Assembly (NCBI GenBank): GCA_016206165.1
Contig: JACQSD010000025.1
Coordinates: 1-35,326 of the forward strand
From: Candidatus Uhrbacteria bacterium
Lineage (GTDB): Bacteria; Patescibacteriota; Patescibacteriia; JACQSD01
Direction of reading: 5' to 3'
DNA length: 35,326 nucleotides
Positions 14,052-21,753 of the stretch are shown one piece after another. A model generated the notes under the pieces. The model had not been told where the DNA came from, did no database searches, and saw nothing but the letters and a program-made list of their open reading frames with translations. The first letter of the stretch is position 1. Every line of letters starts with the position of its first letter. The position numbers were made by a program, and so were the translations under genes.

Positions 14052-15440
14052 ATGACTTCACCATGGAAAAAATTTATTGCGCGGGAAGGGGTTGATGTGT
14101 TGACGATTTCATCGTTGGACATTGTTTTCTATGCCTGCATTCGGGAGTACGACAAGAAAACGCGGGAGCCGTTCTTTACCCGCGTGCAGGATCGTGTGCT
14201 CACGCATTATCTTTGCGTGGACCCATTGCCGGTGGGAAGAAAGATTTATCCGATCTTCTTTAAAACTCCTGCGCATGTACAGCGGTACTATCGCGAAGGA
14301 TTAAAATTTTTATCGCATGTACGGAGGATAACACGTGCATGGAAAAAGAAAGCAGCGCGGTCGGATCATGCATGGCAGCTTGCTGCATTTAAGGAATTCC
14401 GAAAACAATTTTTGTACGTCAATTATACTTTCAGCATCTGGCCGTGGTGGGGGATTGAATCGTGGCAGACCGATGCGGATGCGTTGTTCAACACGTTGAT
14501 CGAGCGTCGTGGGTTGCAGGATCGCAGAGACGAACTCCTTGCGTCTATTTATCATCCGTGGAAGAAGACAGCGATCATCGAACTCCAGGATCACATGCGC
14601 CATGGAGTAGCGATCCCCAAGCTGCTGCAGCGGTATCAATTCCTGCGGAGCTGGTCGGTCGTGTGGTATCGTCCGATTAACAAGCAGTGGATCGAGGATT
14701 TCAAGAAACAAAATATCGCGGGTGCGCATATGAAACTATTGCCACGTGCAGCTCTGGCGCGTCTCTTGCGGCCGACAAAAAAAGAGCGATGGTTTCTTGA
14801 TATCGCACCATACATTATTTTTTTTAAGGATTGGCGCGATGATGTGCGACGTACGCACGTTTACGAATGGTCGTTTTTCTGGGACGCATTAGCAGAACGT
14901 TTTCACGTCGAACGGAATGACCTCGGGTATCTCTCGTTTGATGAGATGGAGCAGGCAATCAAGACAGATCATTTTCCTGTGGAGACTGTTGCATATCGAA
15001 AGAGTCATCCATGTATCATCACGACGAGCGGGAATGATCGCAATATGACGGTGCATGACAAAAACATCCGACGGTATCTTTCGATTATCAATGCGGTTGA
15101 TCATGCAGCAGCGAAGAGTATTGCGATCACAGGGCTCATTGCACAGACCGGAAAGGCACGCGGTATTGTGCGAATCCTAAAAACATATCACGACATTAAA
15201 AAATTCAAGCAAGGCGAAATCTTGGTTGCGAATACGACGCATCCGAATTATCTCCCAGCAATGCAAAAGGCAGCCGCGTTTGTGACGAATGAGGGGGGCA
15301 TCGTGAGTCATGCCTCGATCGTCGCCCGTGAACTGAAAAAGCCGTGCATCGTCGGCACAAAAAATGCGACTGACATTCTTAAGGATGGCGATGTAGTAGA
15401 AGTCGATGCGGAGCGCGGAATTATTAAGAAAATCTCCTAA
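14052..15440 (+). CDS. Phosphohistidine swivelling-domain protein B
   Basis: A 462-residue paralogue. The C-terminal swivelling domain reads GKARGIVRIL, QGEILVANTTHPNYLP and TNEGGIVSHASIVARELKKP, with the phospho-accepting His at residue 420, then CIVGTKNATDILKDGD. The N-terminal part is aromatic-rich and helical; FFKDWRDDVRRTHVYEWSFF (about residues 256-275) aligns with the hxxxRxxRxD motif of other paralogues, and FDEMEQAI with the Lt-x-xE motif that precedes the swivelling domain in rifampin-phosphotransferase-like enzymes. The helical part probably binds a substrate; which one is unknown. It is a monocistronic unit with a hairpin downstream. Confidence 0.85.
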   Translation: MTSPWKKFIAREGVDVLTISSLDIVFYACIREYDKKTREPFFTRVQDRVLTHYLCVDPLPVGRKIYPIFFKTPAHVQRYYREGLKFLSHVRRITRAWKKKAARSDHAWQLAAFKEFRKQFLYVNYTFSIWPWWGIESWQTDADALFNTLIERRGLQDRRDELLASIYHPWKKTAIIELQDHMRHGVAIPKLLQRYQFLRSWSVVWYRPINKQWIEDFKKQNIAGAHMKLLPRAALARLLRPTKKERWFLDIAPYIIFFKDWRDDVRRTHVYEWSFFWDALAERFHVERNDLGYLSFDEMEQAIKTDHFPVETVAYRKSHPCIITTSGNDRNMTVHDKNIRRYLSIINAVDHAAAKSIAITGLIAQTGKARGIVRILKTYHDIKKFKQGEILVANTTHPNYLPAMQKAAAFVTNEGGIVSHASIVARELKKPCIVGTKNATDILKDGDVVEVDAERGIIKKIS

Positions 15441-15449
15441 CCGCGCGGA

Positions 15450-15488
15450 GCCCCGTACTGTCCGCCTCGTGCGGGCTAGTACTGGGGC
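15450..15488 (+). terminator. Long GC-rich hairpin after paralogue B
   Basis: GCCCCGTACT (15450-15459) pairs with AGTACTGGGGC (15478-15488, one bulge), with an inner CCGC/GCGG stem. There is no T tract, so it may be a rho-type stop, a 3'-end stabiliser or a small structured element. Confidence 0.5.
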
Positions 15489-15524
15489 GGATCAAGGTAT
15501 CATAAGAAAGGTGTAGTGCTCGAC

Positions 15525-15553
15525 TTTACAGATGTCTTATAGAGTGTTAAGAT
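15525..15553 (+). promoter_or_regulatory. Promoter TTTACA-17-TAAGAT of the amidohydrolase gene
   Basis: TTTACA (15525-15530) and TAAGAT (15548-15553) are 17 nt apart, with the ATG at 15584. The short leader contains a small inverted repeat, GATGAAT...ATTCATC. Confidence 0.5.
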
Positions 15554-15583
15554 TGATGAATCTACAATTAACAATTCATCCTT

Positions 15584-16924
15584 ATGTCATTCACTGAAGG
15601 GGAACAAGAAGTCACAACTAATCATGGTCTAGAGCAGCAGGAGTTCGGCGAACGCATGCGCGTTGAGGCACAAGAATTGCAATCGGAACTTGAGAAGAAT
15701 TACAAGGACTTTCATGAGAATCCGGAACTTGGTGGAGAAGAAAAACGAACCTCTGGGCGTGTCATTGAAGAGCTCGAAAAACTTGGCATTGAGATTGTGG
15801 GAAAAGAAATTGGATACAAAATGGGTACTGGTATTGTTGCGCGAATCAAGGGTAAGCAAGGTGGACCCGTGATTGCACTCCGTGCAGACATGGATGCACT
15901 GCCAATTCAAGAAGATTCCTCACACGAGCTTCGATCAAAAAAAGATAAAGTGATGCACGCATGCGGGCATGATGCGCATACGACTGGACTTCTTGGTGCC
16001 GCGACGCTGTTGAAGGATCTCGCAGATAACGGTGAATTACCCGGCGATGTGATTCTTCTTTTCCAGCCGAGTGAAGAAAAGACGCATCAGAAAGAAAGCG
16101 GATCAGTGCAGATGGTCAAGTTTTTAGAGGAGCATGGCTTGCGTAACGAAATTAAGGCATTCTTTGGTATCCATGTACGGAGTGATCACGAACGCGGATG
16201 GGTGAATTTGAAAGACGGGATTCAGTTTGGAAGTTCCGGGGAGATTGATATCACACTTAAATCTCCAGGAGGGCATATCATGAATGCGTATACCGAACCG
16301 AATTTGAATCTTATTTTTGCAGAGATTACGGTCGAGCTCGATAAAATATTTCGTGCGGCAGGAGAAAGTAAAGAGGCGCTCATTGCATCAGGGCGAACGA
16401 ATTTTGCAGGGTCGGGATACAATGTCCTTCCCGCAGCTGCAGACAGCACCTTTGTCGTTCGCATTGCATCGGAGCGATATCGAGAAATTCGTACAGATGT
16501 TCTCAATACGATTCAGAAGGTTGTTGCCGATGCGGTTGCACGACATGATCCAACAAAGAAGGTGCAGATTGAGCTCACCCCACGTCCTGGCTATCGGCCG
16601 GTGATTCATCGTGATCCTGAATTGGTGAAAATTGCGGACGCGTCGGTTGCAGGGACTGTTGACGATTATCATCGCGTGGAGGTGACGGAAAATGCGGGTG
16701 AAGATTTCTGTTTTTATCTAGAAAAGTTCGCGGATAAGCAAATCCCCGGAACGTTCGTATGTGTGGGGGCAGCAAATCCGGACAAGGGTATACCAAAAAT
16801 CGGACATCATACGCCAAAGTTCAGGATTGACTCGGATGTGCTCCCCGAAGTTTCCGCGTTGCACGCAACACTCGCAGTCAATGCATTAAAGTATTTTGAA
16901 AATATTCGACGTCCGCAAAACTAA
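15584..16924 (+). CDS. M20-family amidohydrolase
   Basis: A 446-residue zinc-dependent hydrolase of the M20D type (hippurate hydrolase, N-acyl-amino-acid or N-acetyl-diaminopimelate deacetylase relatives). Motifs in order: HENPELGG, ALRADMDALPIQE, MHACGHDAHTTG (metal-binding Cys and His), FQPSEE (catalytic Glu), GIHV, SPGGH in the dimerisation domain, SGYNVLPAAA, ENAGEDFCFYLEK and GHHTPKF. All expected metal ligands are visible. The first 35 residues are an acidic extension. It would cleave an amide bond releasing an amino acid; the acyl group is unknown. It precedes the ATCase-like gene by 50 nt. Confidence 0.9.
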   Translation: MSFTEGEQEVTTNHGLEQQEFGERMRVEAQELQSELEKNYKDFHENPELGGEEKRTSGRVIEELEKLGIEIVGKEIGYKMGTGIVARIKGKQGGPVIALRADMDALPIQEDSSHELRSKKDKVMHACGHDAHTTGLLGAATLLKDLADNGELPGDVILLFQPSEEKTHQKESGSVQMVKFLEEHGLRNEIKAFFGIHVRSDHERGWVNLKDGIQFGSSGEIDITLKSPGGHIMNAYTEPNLNLIFAEITVELDKIFRAAGESKEALIASGRTNFAGSGYNVLPAAADSTFVVRIASERYREIRTDVLNTIQKVVADAVARHDPTKKVQIELTPRPGYRPVIHRDPELVKIADASVAGTVDDYHRVEVTENAGEDFCFYLEKFADKQIPGTFVCVGAANPDKGIPKIGHHTPKFRIDSDVLPEVSALHATLAVNALKYFENIRRPQN

Positions 16925-16973
16925 ATTCGCCCCATGGTAGTTTAGGATTTAGGATTTCGGATCTCCCTATTCT

Positions 16974-17909
16974 ATGGCTATCCGACACCTTATCAACTCA
17001 TCCGATCTCACGAAAGCAGACTACGACGAAATGCTCCGGCGGTTTCGTTTTTTTGTAAAGAACGGAATCTCACCGGATCTCGCACGTGGGAAGATTGCCG
17101 CAACGCTCTTTTTTCAGCCGTCAACACGTACGATGAATCTGTTCCAGATCGCGATGCTTCGGATGGGCGGTGGCTGGATTGGTACGGTTGGAGAGAAGGG
17201 GCTCTCGATGGAAAAGGGTGAGACGCTCGAAGATACCGTGCGCGAGTACAGTTGTTTTGCGGACATTATTGCGTTACGTCACCCGGATGATGATTCTGCA
17301 GAACGAGCAGCAAAGGCGTCGTTTGTCCCGCTCTTGAATTGTGGGAGCGGATCGCGCGAGCACGCGGTCGCAGTCCCATACGTGTTGTGCGAAATGGCGT
17401 ACTTTTTGAAAGATCGCCCATTACAAGGATTGAAGATTGGAATTTATGGAACACCAGAAATCAATCGCGTCACGAAGGCAATGGTGCCAATTTTTGGAAT
17501 GTTCGGCATGGACCTTGTTGTGGATGACCTCGGACATTTCCCGATTCCGAAGGATATTGAAGAAAAAGCAAAAGCATATGGATTGAAAGGTTTGCGCTAC
17601 GACAAGCTCGAGAATTTTATCGGTGATGTGGATTTCCTTTTCCTCACGCGTGGACTCCAAAAGGGGATCATCCCACCGGACAAGTTCCCGAAAGAAAAAG
17701 AAGAACTGATTTTGAAGAGTTATCAGACAATTACCACGGAGCACATGAAGAAACTGCGCAAGGATGCGTTCCTCTTCATGTTGAAGCCACGAATATTTGA
17801 GGTTGATAAAGCAGTGGATGCTGATCCACGCTGCACGCATTCAAAACAAGAGCCATACAAGGAACTCGGCGCTTCGATGCTTACATTTTACCTCGACATT
17901 AACGTTTAG
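16974..17909 (+). CDS. Divergent aspartate/ornithine carbamoyltransferase-family protein
   Basis: A 311-residue transcarbamylase. The carbamoyl-phosphate loop FFQPSTRT (STRT at residues 50-53), the SMEKGETLEDT loop (Ser and Lys equivalents of ATCase Ser80 and Lys84), ALRHP (Arg105), an EH in SGSREHAVAV (His134) and LTRGLQKG (Arg229/Gln231 region) are kept. The usual HPTQ has become HAVA and the HPLPR motif has become LKPR before IFEVDKAVDADPR. Carbamoyl phosphate binding thus looks intact, while the substrate side is altered. It may be ATCase (pyrimidine synthesis, with pyrH nearby) or a carbamoyltransferase for another amine. A terminator separates it from the converging amidohydrolase. Confidence 0.8.
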   Translation: MAIRHLINSSDLTKADYDEMLRRFRFFVKNGISPDLARGKIAATLFFQPSTRTMNLFQIAMLRMGGGWIGTVGEKGLSMEKGETLEDTVREYSCFADIIALRHPDDDSAERAAKASFVPLLNCGSGSREHAVAVPYVLCEMAYFLKDRPLQGLKIGIYGTPEINRVTKAMVPIFGMFGMDLVVDDLGHFPIPKDIEEKAKAYGLKGLRYDKLENFIGDVDFLFLTRGLQKGIIPPDKFPKEKEELILKSYQTITTEHMKKLRKDAFLFMLKPRIFEVDKAVDADPRCTHSKQEPYKELGASMLTFYLDINV

Positions 17910-17944
17910 TGTTCGAGCGGGTCGAGAACATTCATAAAAAGAAT

Positions 17945-17976
17945 GAACCCCACGCGCGTTTCCGCACGTGGGGTTC
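17945..17976 (-). terminator. Terminator between converging genes
   Basis: A perfect 10-bp stem (GAACCCCACG at 17945-17954 with 17967-17976). On the minus strand it is followed by ATTCTTTTTATG, so it best serves the minus-strand amidohydrolase. On the plus strand it lies 36 nt after the carbamoyltransferase stop with only GTTGTTG behind it. Confidence 0.75.
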
Positions 17977-18006
17977 GTTGTTGCTGAGGTTCTGTCGAGC
18001 GCCTCT

Positions 18007-19239
18007 CTAACTGGTCATGAGGAGCAACCAGTAGAGGACACCGCGCCAGAACTGTTCCGGATCCGGGTTGAACGTCGGGGTGTGGTGGTCCCCCGACTCC
18101 GGACGCTTCGCGCCGAGCATGAAGAAACTTCCCGGCACCTTCTGGAGGTACCACGCGAAGTCTTCACCTCCGAGCTCGAGTCCCTGGGTCTTCGTTTCCT
18201 GACCAGCGCTCTCGAGCAGCGCTTTGACCCCGGCCACGGACTCCGGCGTGTTGATGAGTGCCGGATGCCCGTAGACGTACTCCCAGCCATCGACCACCTT
18301 GTCGTTCTCGATGGCCTCCACCTTCGCGTCCGGGTAGAGCGCGACGATGGCGCGGACGAACGCCTCGAGTTGCTTCGCGAACGCCATGCGTTCGTCCATC
18401 GGAAGGACGTTCCGGTTCGCGAACCACATGTCGACATCCGACGGCCGGATGTTCGATCCGGTTCCCGCCTTGAAGACCGCCGGAACAAGGCTCGAAGGTT
18501 CGGTTCCCCCGAGCGTGCGGAGCGCGAAACCGTTGAGCGCGTTGCAGAGGTGCACGCCGATGTCGATCGCGTTCGAGCCCCGGTGCGGGCTCATGACGTG
18601 ACCGCCCGAACACCGGACGCGAACGCGGAACCGATCCGAGTTCGCCATGGCACCCCCAGGGCGAGCCTGGAAGACGCCGGGAGTTCCTTCCTCGCTCGTC
18701 CAGATGTGGAGGCCATGTGCCGACTCGATGCCGTCGCAGACCCCGCCTTCGAAGACGAGCTTGTATCCCCCCGACGGCGTCACCGGGTTCTCCTCCGCCC
18801 GCTGGAACACGAATCGGAGATTCCTGGACGGCGTTACGCCACATTCGGCCATGGCGAGCATCGCAGCCATGAGCATGGCCGAGTGCACGTCGTGACCGCA
18901 AGCGTGCATGACGCCCGCGTGCTCGGAGGCGAACGAAAGGCCGGTCGCCTCCTGGATCGGAAGAGCATCGACGTCCGCACGGAGCAGACGTCGGGGCAGC
19001 TTCGGGTCGACCGTGTAGTCGATCCAGATCCCACCGTCTCCTTCGACGATTTGCGTCCCGCCGAACTGGAGTTTCGGAAAGATGTCATGGGTGACGCCGT
19101 GGGTGATGTATTCGAGGGTCGTTGTTTCCTCTTGGCTGAAACGGACACCCGGATGCTGGTGCATCCACTGGCGCCACTCTTGCATCCGCGCCACGACGCT
19201 GTGTGCCGCGCCGACGAGGTGCTGCATTTCGGTCAACAT
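18007..19239 (-). CDS. Second M20-family amidohydrolase, G+C-rich
   Basis: A 410-residue M20D hydrolase with RADVDALPIQEATG, MHACGHDVHSAM, FQRAEENP (catalytic Glu pair), HGLHIW, CSGGH, GSNIRPSDVD, LGGEDFAWYLQK and DHHTPTF. The metal site is complete. It is only distantly similar to the protein at 15584. Codons end mostly in G or C (GAC, ATC, CTC, CGG), unlike neighbours, and the start has a strong Shine-Dalgarno (AGAAGGAG, about 9 nt upstream) behind a long leader. This may mean recent transfer or codon selection for high expression. Several long open frames on the opposite strand are composition artefacts of this gene. Confidence 0.92.
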   Translation of the reverse strand: MLTEMQHLVGAAHSVVARMQEWRQWMHQHPGVRFSQEETTTLEYITHGVTHDIFPKLQFGGTQIVEGDGGIWIDYTVDPKLPRRLLRADVDALPIQEATGLSFASEHAGVMHACGHDVHSAMLMAAMLAMAECGVTPSRNLRFVFQRAEENPVTPSGGYKLVFEGGVCDGIESAHGLHIWTSEEGTPGVFQARPGGAMANSDRFRVRVRCSGGHVMSPHRGSNAIDIGVHLCNALNGFALRTLGGTEPSSLVPAVFKAGTGSNIRPSDVDMWFANRNVLPMDERMAFAKQLEAFVRAIVALYPDAKVEAIENDKVVDGWEYVYGHPALINTPESVAGVKALLESAGQETKTQGLELGGEDFAWYLQKVPGSFFMLGAKRPESGDHHTPTFNPDPEQFWRGVLYWLLLMTS

Positions 19240-19392
19240 AATTCCGTACTCCTTCTGTCTGTGGTGGGCATTTTGCCCTGGTTGATCCGCGCCGTTCCAG
19301 GTGAATCTACGATTGTATTCTCAAGCGTCCCTTTCGAAGACGCTGAAATCGGATGAGTTTTGAGAGACCAAACAATAATTCTCCAGCCCGAC

Positions 19393-19421
19393 AATTTACC
19401 ATTTCGTCTCACTATTGTCAA
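19393..19421 (-). promoter_or_regulatory. Promoter TTGACA-17-TAAATT of the G+C-rich amidohydrolase
   Basis: On the minus strand TTGACA (19421-19416) and TAAATT (19398-19393) are 17 nt apart. The leader to the ATG at 19239 is about 145 nt. The -35 box is the last member of a tandem repeat series at 19418-19470. Confidence 0.6.
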
Positions 19422-19470
19422 GTATTTCGTCAAGTTTTCGTCAAGTTTGTCGAGTTTTCGTCGAGTTCTG
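19418..19470 (-). repeat. Five tandem 9-12 nt repeats upstream of the amidohydrolase promoter
   Basis: On the plus strand the units are TCAAGTATTTCG, TCAAGTTTTCG, TCAAGTTTG, TCGAGTTTTCG and TCGAGTTCTG, about one helical turn each. Read on the minus strand each unit carries ACTTGAC or ACTCGAC, so the series abuts and resembles the -35 element. Phased A/T-rich units fit an UP-like element or an array of operator half-sites. Confidence 0.6.
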
Positions 19471-19553
19471 ATTCGTTAACTCCCATACAGAATTTCGATA
19501 CAAGAATATGCCATAAAAGTATAGATCACCAGTACACGTTATAAATTCAACAG

Positions 19554-19587
19554 AACGTCTTTTGATCCGATCGGATCAAAAGACGTT
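19554..19587. promoter_or_regulatory. Perfect 34-bp palindrome, copy 1 (putative operator)
   Basis: Half-site AACGTCTTTTGATCCGA followed at once by its exact complement, 17+17 with no spacer, then TTTGGTG shared with copy 2 (the palindrome's last TT plus TGGTG). It lies about 70 nt before the regulator gene. A TTTGGT (19586-19591) overlapping its right edge and TATGAT (19608-19613), 16 nt apart, could be the regulator's promoter, so a bound protein would block the polymerase. Confidence 0.75.
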
Positions 19588-19613
19588 TGGTGCAAAGAAT
19601 CGTCGTTTATGAT
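19586..19613 (+). promoter_or_regulatory. Putative promoter of the PaaX/Cas2-like regulator
   Basis: TTTGGT (19586-19591), 16 nt, TATGAT (19608-19613). The -35 box is weak but overlaps the palindrome. Start near 19620 gives a leader of about 37 nt to the ATG at 19657. Confidence 0.45.
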
Positions 19614-19656
19614 ACAATTGTATGCAGAGTATTGAGGTATACCGGTCTCTATCGCT

Positions 19657-20226
19657 ATGCGTAAAAAAGAAGAGAAAAAGCAACTATCACTGACAAAACA
19701 AGTACTATCCTTTATCGCTGCAAAATGCATTGAGGCAGGCGCTGGATTGATCACGGCAACGGTGAACTCCATCGAGTACCCACACGTTTTTCCAGAGTTT
19801 GTGGAAGGTATTCGCGCTGAGCGTGCATATTGGGAGCACAAGCGTGTGCACCGTGCGATACAGGAATTGCACAGGCATAAATTTATTACGATGCGCAAGA
19901 AGGGGAATAAACTCGTCATCCAACTTACTGAAGACGGCCGTATTCATTATCTGCGTCAACAAATACAATGTGCATCTTCATGTATACCTGGAGAATGTAT
20001 TATGGTTACCTTCGATATCCCGGAAGCGGCGCGGAGCGCGCGACTGCATTTCCGTCGTTTTCTGAAAGACTGCAATTTCTATCAATTACAAAAAAGTGTT
20101 TGGGTCTGTGAGAAAGCAGTACTACCAAATTTATTGCAGTTCATTGATATCACGAATGTGGGGCAATGGGTCCACGCGTTTGTTGCCAAAGAAGTCAAAC
20201 ATCCAAAGCTCAAGAAGAAAAAATAA
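19657..20226 (+). CDS. Winged-helix regulator with PaaX/Cas2-like C-terminal domain
   Basis: A 189-residue basic protein. Residues 1-100 look like a winged helix: helices from KQLSLTKQVLSFIAAK, then HRAIQELHRHKFITMRKKGNKLVIQLTEDGR with the wing strand. From about residue 115, CIMVTFDIPEAARSARLHFRRFLKDCNF to QKSVWVCE and VGQWVHAFVAKEV is the ferredoxin-like Cas2/PaaX C-terminal pattern (beta-strand, DIPE turn, R.FL..CGF-like). No CRISPR array or other cas gene is nearby, so a transcription factor is far more likely than a Cas2. Identical 34-bp palindromes lie upstream of it and just after its stop. It ends in a Lys tail (PKLKKKK). Confidence 0.8.
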   Translation: MRKKEEKKQLSLTKQVLSFIAAKCIEAGAGLITATVNSIEYPHVFPEFVEGIRAERAYWEHKRVHRAIQELHRHKFITMRKKGNKLVIQLTEDGRIHYLRQQIQCASSCIPGECIMVTFDIPEAARSARLHFRRFLKDCNFYQLQKSVWVCEKAVLPNLLQFIDITNVGQWVHAFVAKEVKHPKLKKKK

Positions 20227-20230
20227 GAGA

Positions 20231-20264
20231 AACGTCTTTTGATCCGATCGGATCAAAAGACGTT
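20231..20264. promoter_or_regulatory. Perfect 34-bp palindrome, copy 2 (putative operator)
   Basis: Identical to copy 1 across 34 bp plus the following TGGTG. It starts 5 nt after the regulator stop and ends 25 nt before the ATG of paralogue C (20290). TATACG lies just before that ATG, but no promoter as good as that of copy 1 is seen. A role as simple terminator is less likely, because there is no T tract and copy 1 does not follow any gene. Confidence 0.75.
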
Positions 20265-20289
20265 TGGTGATAATACGCTTTTTATACGT

Positions 20290-21753
20290 ATGAATTTACA
20301 GGAGTTGACTTCGGCGATAAAAAAGGAAGACTGGGAATACCTTGTCGATCGGCGGGAGACGGTGTTGCACCGGTCGTTTACTGCTGCGTGTTACGATTAT
20401 TTTTTTGAGGAGACGGGAATAAAGATTTCTCGAGCGACGGTGGTACGTCCCGGGGGCGACGTGTGGTATCCGCAGAGTGTTCTTGAAAAAGTACGAGAGA
20501 CATTTCGTCGGGGCGGCGTCGCACGATGCCTTGATTTTCAGAAGCGCCTTATCCGAACCGTTCGTGCACTCGACCGATTAGCAACGCGATATGAAAGGCG
20601 AAAATCATTTGCACATTTTTCTGATGTACAATTGCGTCGCATGCTCTCCGAATTTGTCACGTTCACCATTCGTGCGAATGCGTTTCTTCTTCCATTCCCC
20701 GTAGCAGACGGCGTGATTGTCGATCTGATTCGCGCCGAACTCCCTCAAGCCTCGCGAGATCAACAAACAGAATGGATTTGTACGTTGACGTTTCCAGTGA
20801 AAGAGAATGCACATGCGCGTGAGCTGCGATCGCTTCTCATGCTTGCACAGAGGAGTAATGAGCAGCGGATCGTAAAACATCGTCAGCGTTTTTCATGGAT
20901 TGGCGCGCGGGGGCTTTGGTGGCAGGATGCATGGACGCCGGCGATGATCCGTGCGCGCATTCATGCTTCCCACGCTGCAGGGAAGAATCCAGTAGAGGTG
21001 ATTGCAGAGCAGCGCGCAGTGCGTCGAGCAATCATGTATGACGCACGTCGTCTTACGCAGACGCTCGCGATCAAACATGGATCACGCCTTGCGAAGCTGA
21101 TCGCGATCGCGCGTGACTATGCATATCTCCGCACATGGCGTACTGATGTTGTCTATGGATCGAGTTATCGCGCGCGTGGATTGTTCCAGGAACTTGCACG
21201 GCGGAGTCATGTTGATTATTTTCACCTTCCGTATCTGACGTTTCAAGAATTTCAGGAACTCGTTCTTACGTTTCGATTTCCGATTACTCAACAGGAGCTG
21301 CGTCGTCGCATTGCCGCAGGCAAGGATTATCTCGTGACGATTCGTTGTGGACGCGAGTATTTTGTATACACGGGAAAGCGATGGGTTGCATATTTTCAAA
21401 AACTTGTGCGTGGCAATACACAACAATCACGCGTGACCGCAGTGCGAGGAAGCATTGCATATCCCGGCGTGGTTCGTGGGCGGGCGCGGATTGTGCTATC
21501 AACAGACGATTTGTCCAAAGTACGCCGGGGTGATATTCTCGTTGCAGTGATGACGTTTCCTAATTTCATCCCCGCGATGGAAAAAGCAGCAGCATTTGTA
21601 ACCGATGAAGGGGGTATTCTCTGCCACGCATCGATCGTCTCTCGTGAAATGGGAAAACCGTGCGTCATTGGGACAAAGTCGGCGACCACAGTGTTTCGCG
21701 ATGGAGATCGCATTGAAGTTGATGCAACGCATTGTATTGTGAGAAAACTATGA
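20290..21753 (+). CDS. Phosphohistidine swivelling-domain protein C
   Basis: A 487-residue paralogue and first gene behind the second palindrome. The frame is open back into the palindrome, but ATG 20290 is the first standard start. Swivelling domain: GVVRGRARIV, RGDILVAVMTFPNFIP, TDEGGILCHASIVSREMGKP with the phospho-accepting His at 446, and DGDRIEVDA. Upstream, FPVKENAHA recurs in paralogue E (FPIKKNAHA), QRFSWIGARGLWW in most paralogues, YAYLRTWRTDVVYGSSYRA is the R-x2-R motif and LTFQEFQELV the LtxxE motif. TGA overlaps the next ATG (ATGA). Confidence 0.87.
   Translation: MNLQELTSAIKKEDWEYLVDRRETVLHRSFTAACYDYFFEETGIKISRATVVRPGGDVWYPQSVLEKVRETFRRGGVARCLDFQKRLIRTVRALDRLATRYERRKSFAHFSDVQLRRMLSEFVTFTIRANAFLLPFPVADGVIVDLIRAELPQASRDQQTEWICTLTFPVKENAHARELRSLLMLAQRSNEQRIVKHRQRFSWIGARGLWWQDAWTPAMIRARIHASHAAGKNPVEVIAEQRAVRRAIMYDARRLTQTLAIKHGSRLAKLIAIARDYAYLRTWRTDVVYGSSYRARGLFQELARRSHVDYFHLPYLTFQEFQELVLTFRFPITQQELRRRIAAGKDYLVTIRCGREYFVYTGKRWVAYFQKLVRGNTQQSRVTAVRGSIAYPGVVRGRARIVLSTDDLSKVRRGDILVAVMTFPNFIPAMEKAAAFVTDEGGILCHASIVSREMGKPCVIGTKSATTVFRDGDRIEVDATHCIVRKL

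Noticed and set aside
17968..19356. 462-codon plus-strand open frame
   Set aside because: It mirrors the G+C-rich amidohydrolase on the other strand; composition is extremely Arg/Asp/Glu/Val-rich with no family features, as expected for an antisense shadow.
19657..20226. Cas2 of a CRISPR system
   Set aside because: The protein has an N-terminal winged helix and there is no repeat-spacer array or other cas gene in the window.
19554..20264. Palindromes as transposon ends or terminators
   Set aside because: The gene between them is a regulator, not a transposase. There is no T tract, copy 1 does not follow any gene, and no target duplication is visible.
20239..20289. TTG-initiated extension of paralogue C
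   Set aside because: It would begin inside the palindrome; ATG 20290 is the natural start.
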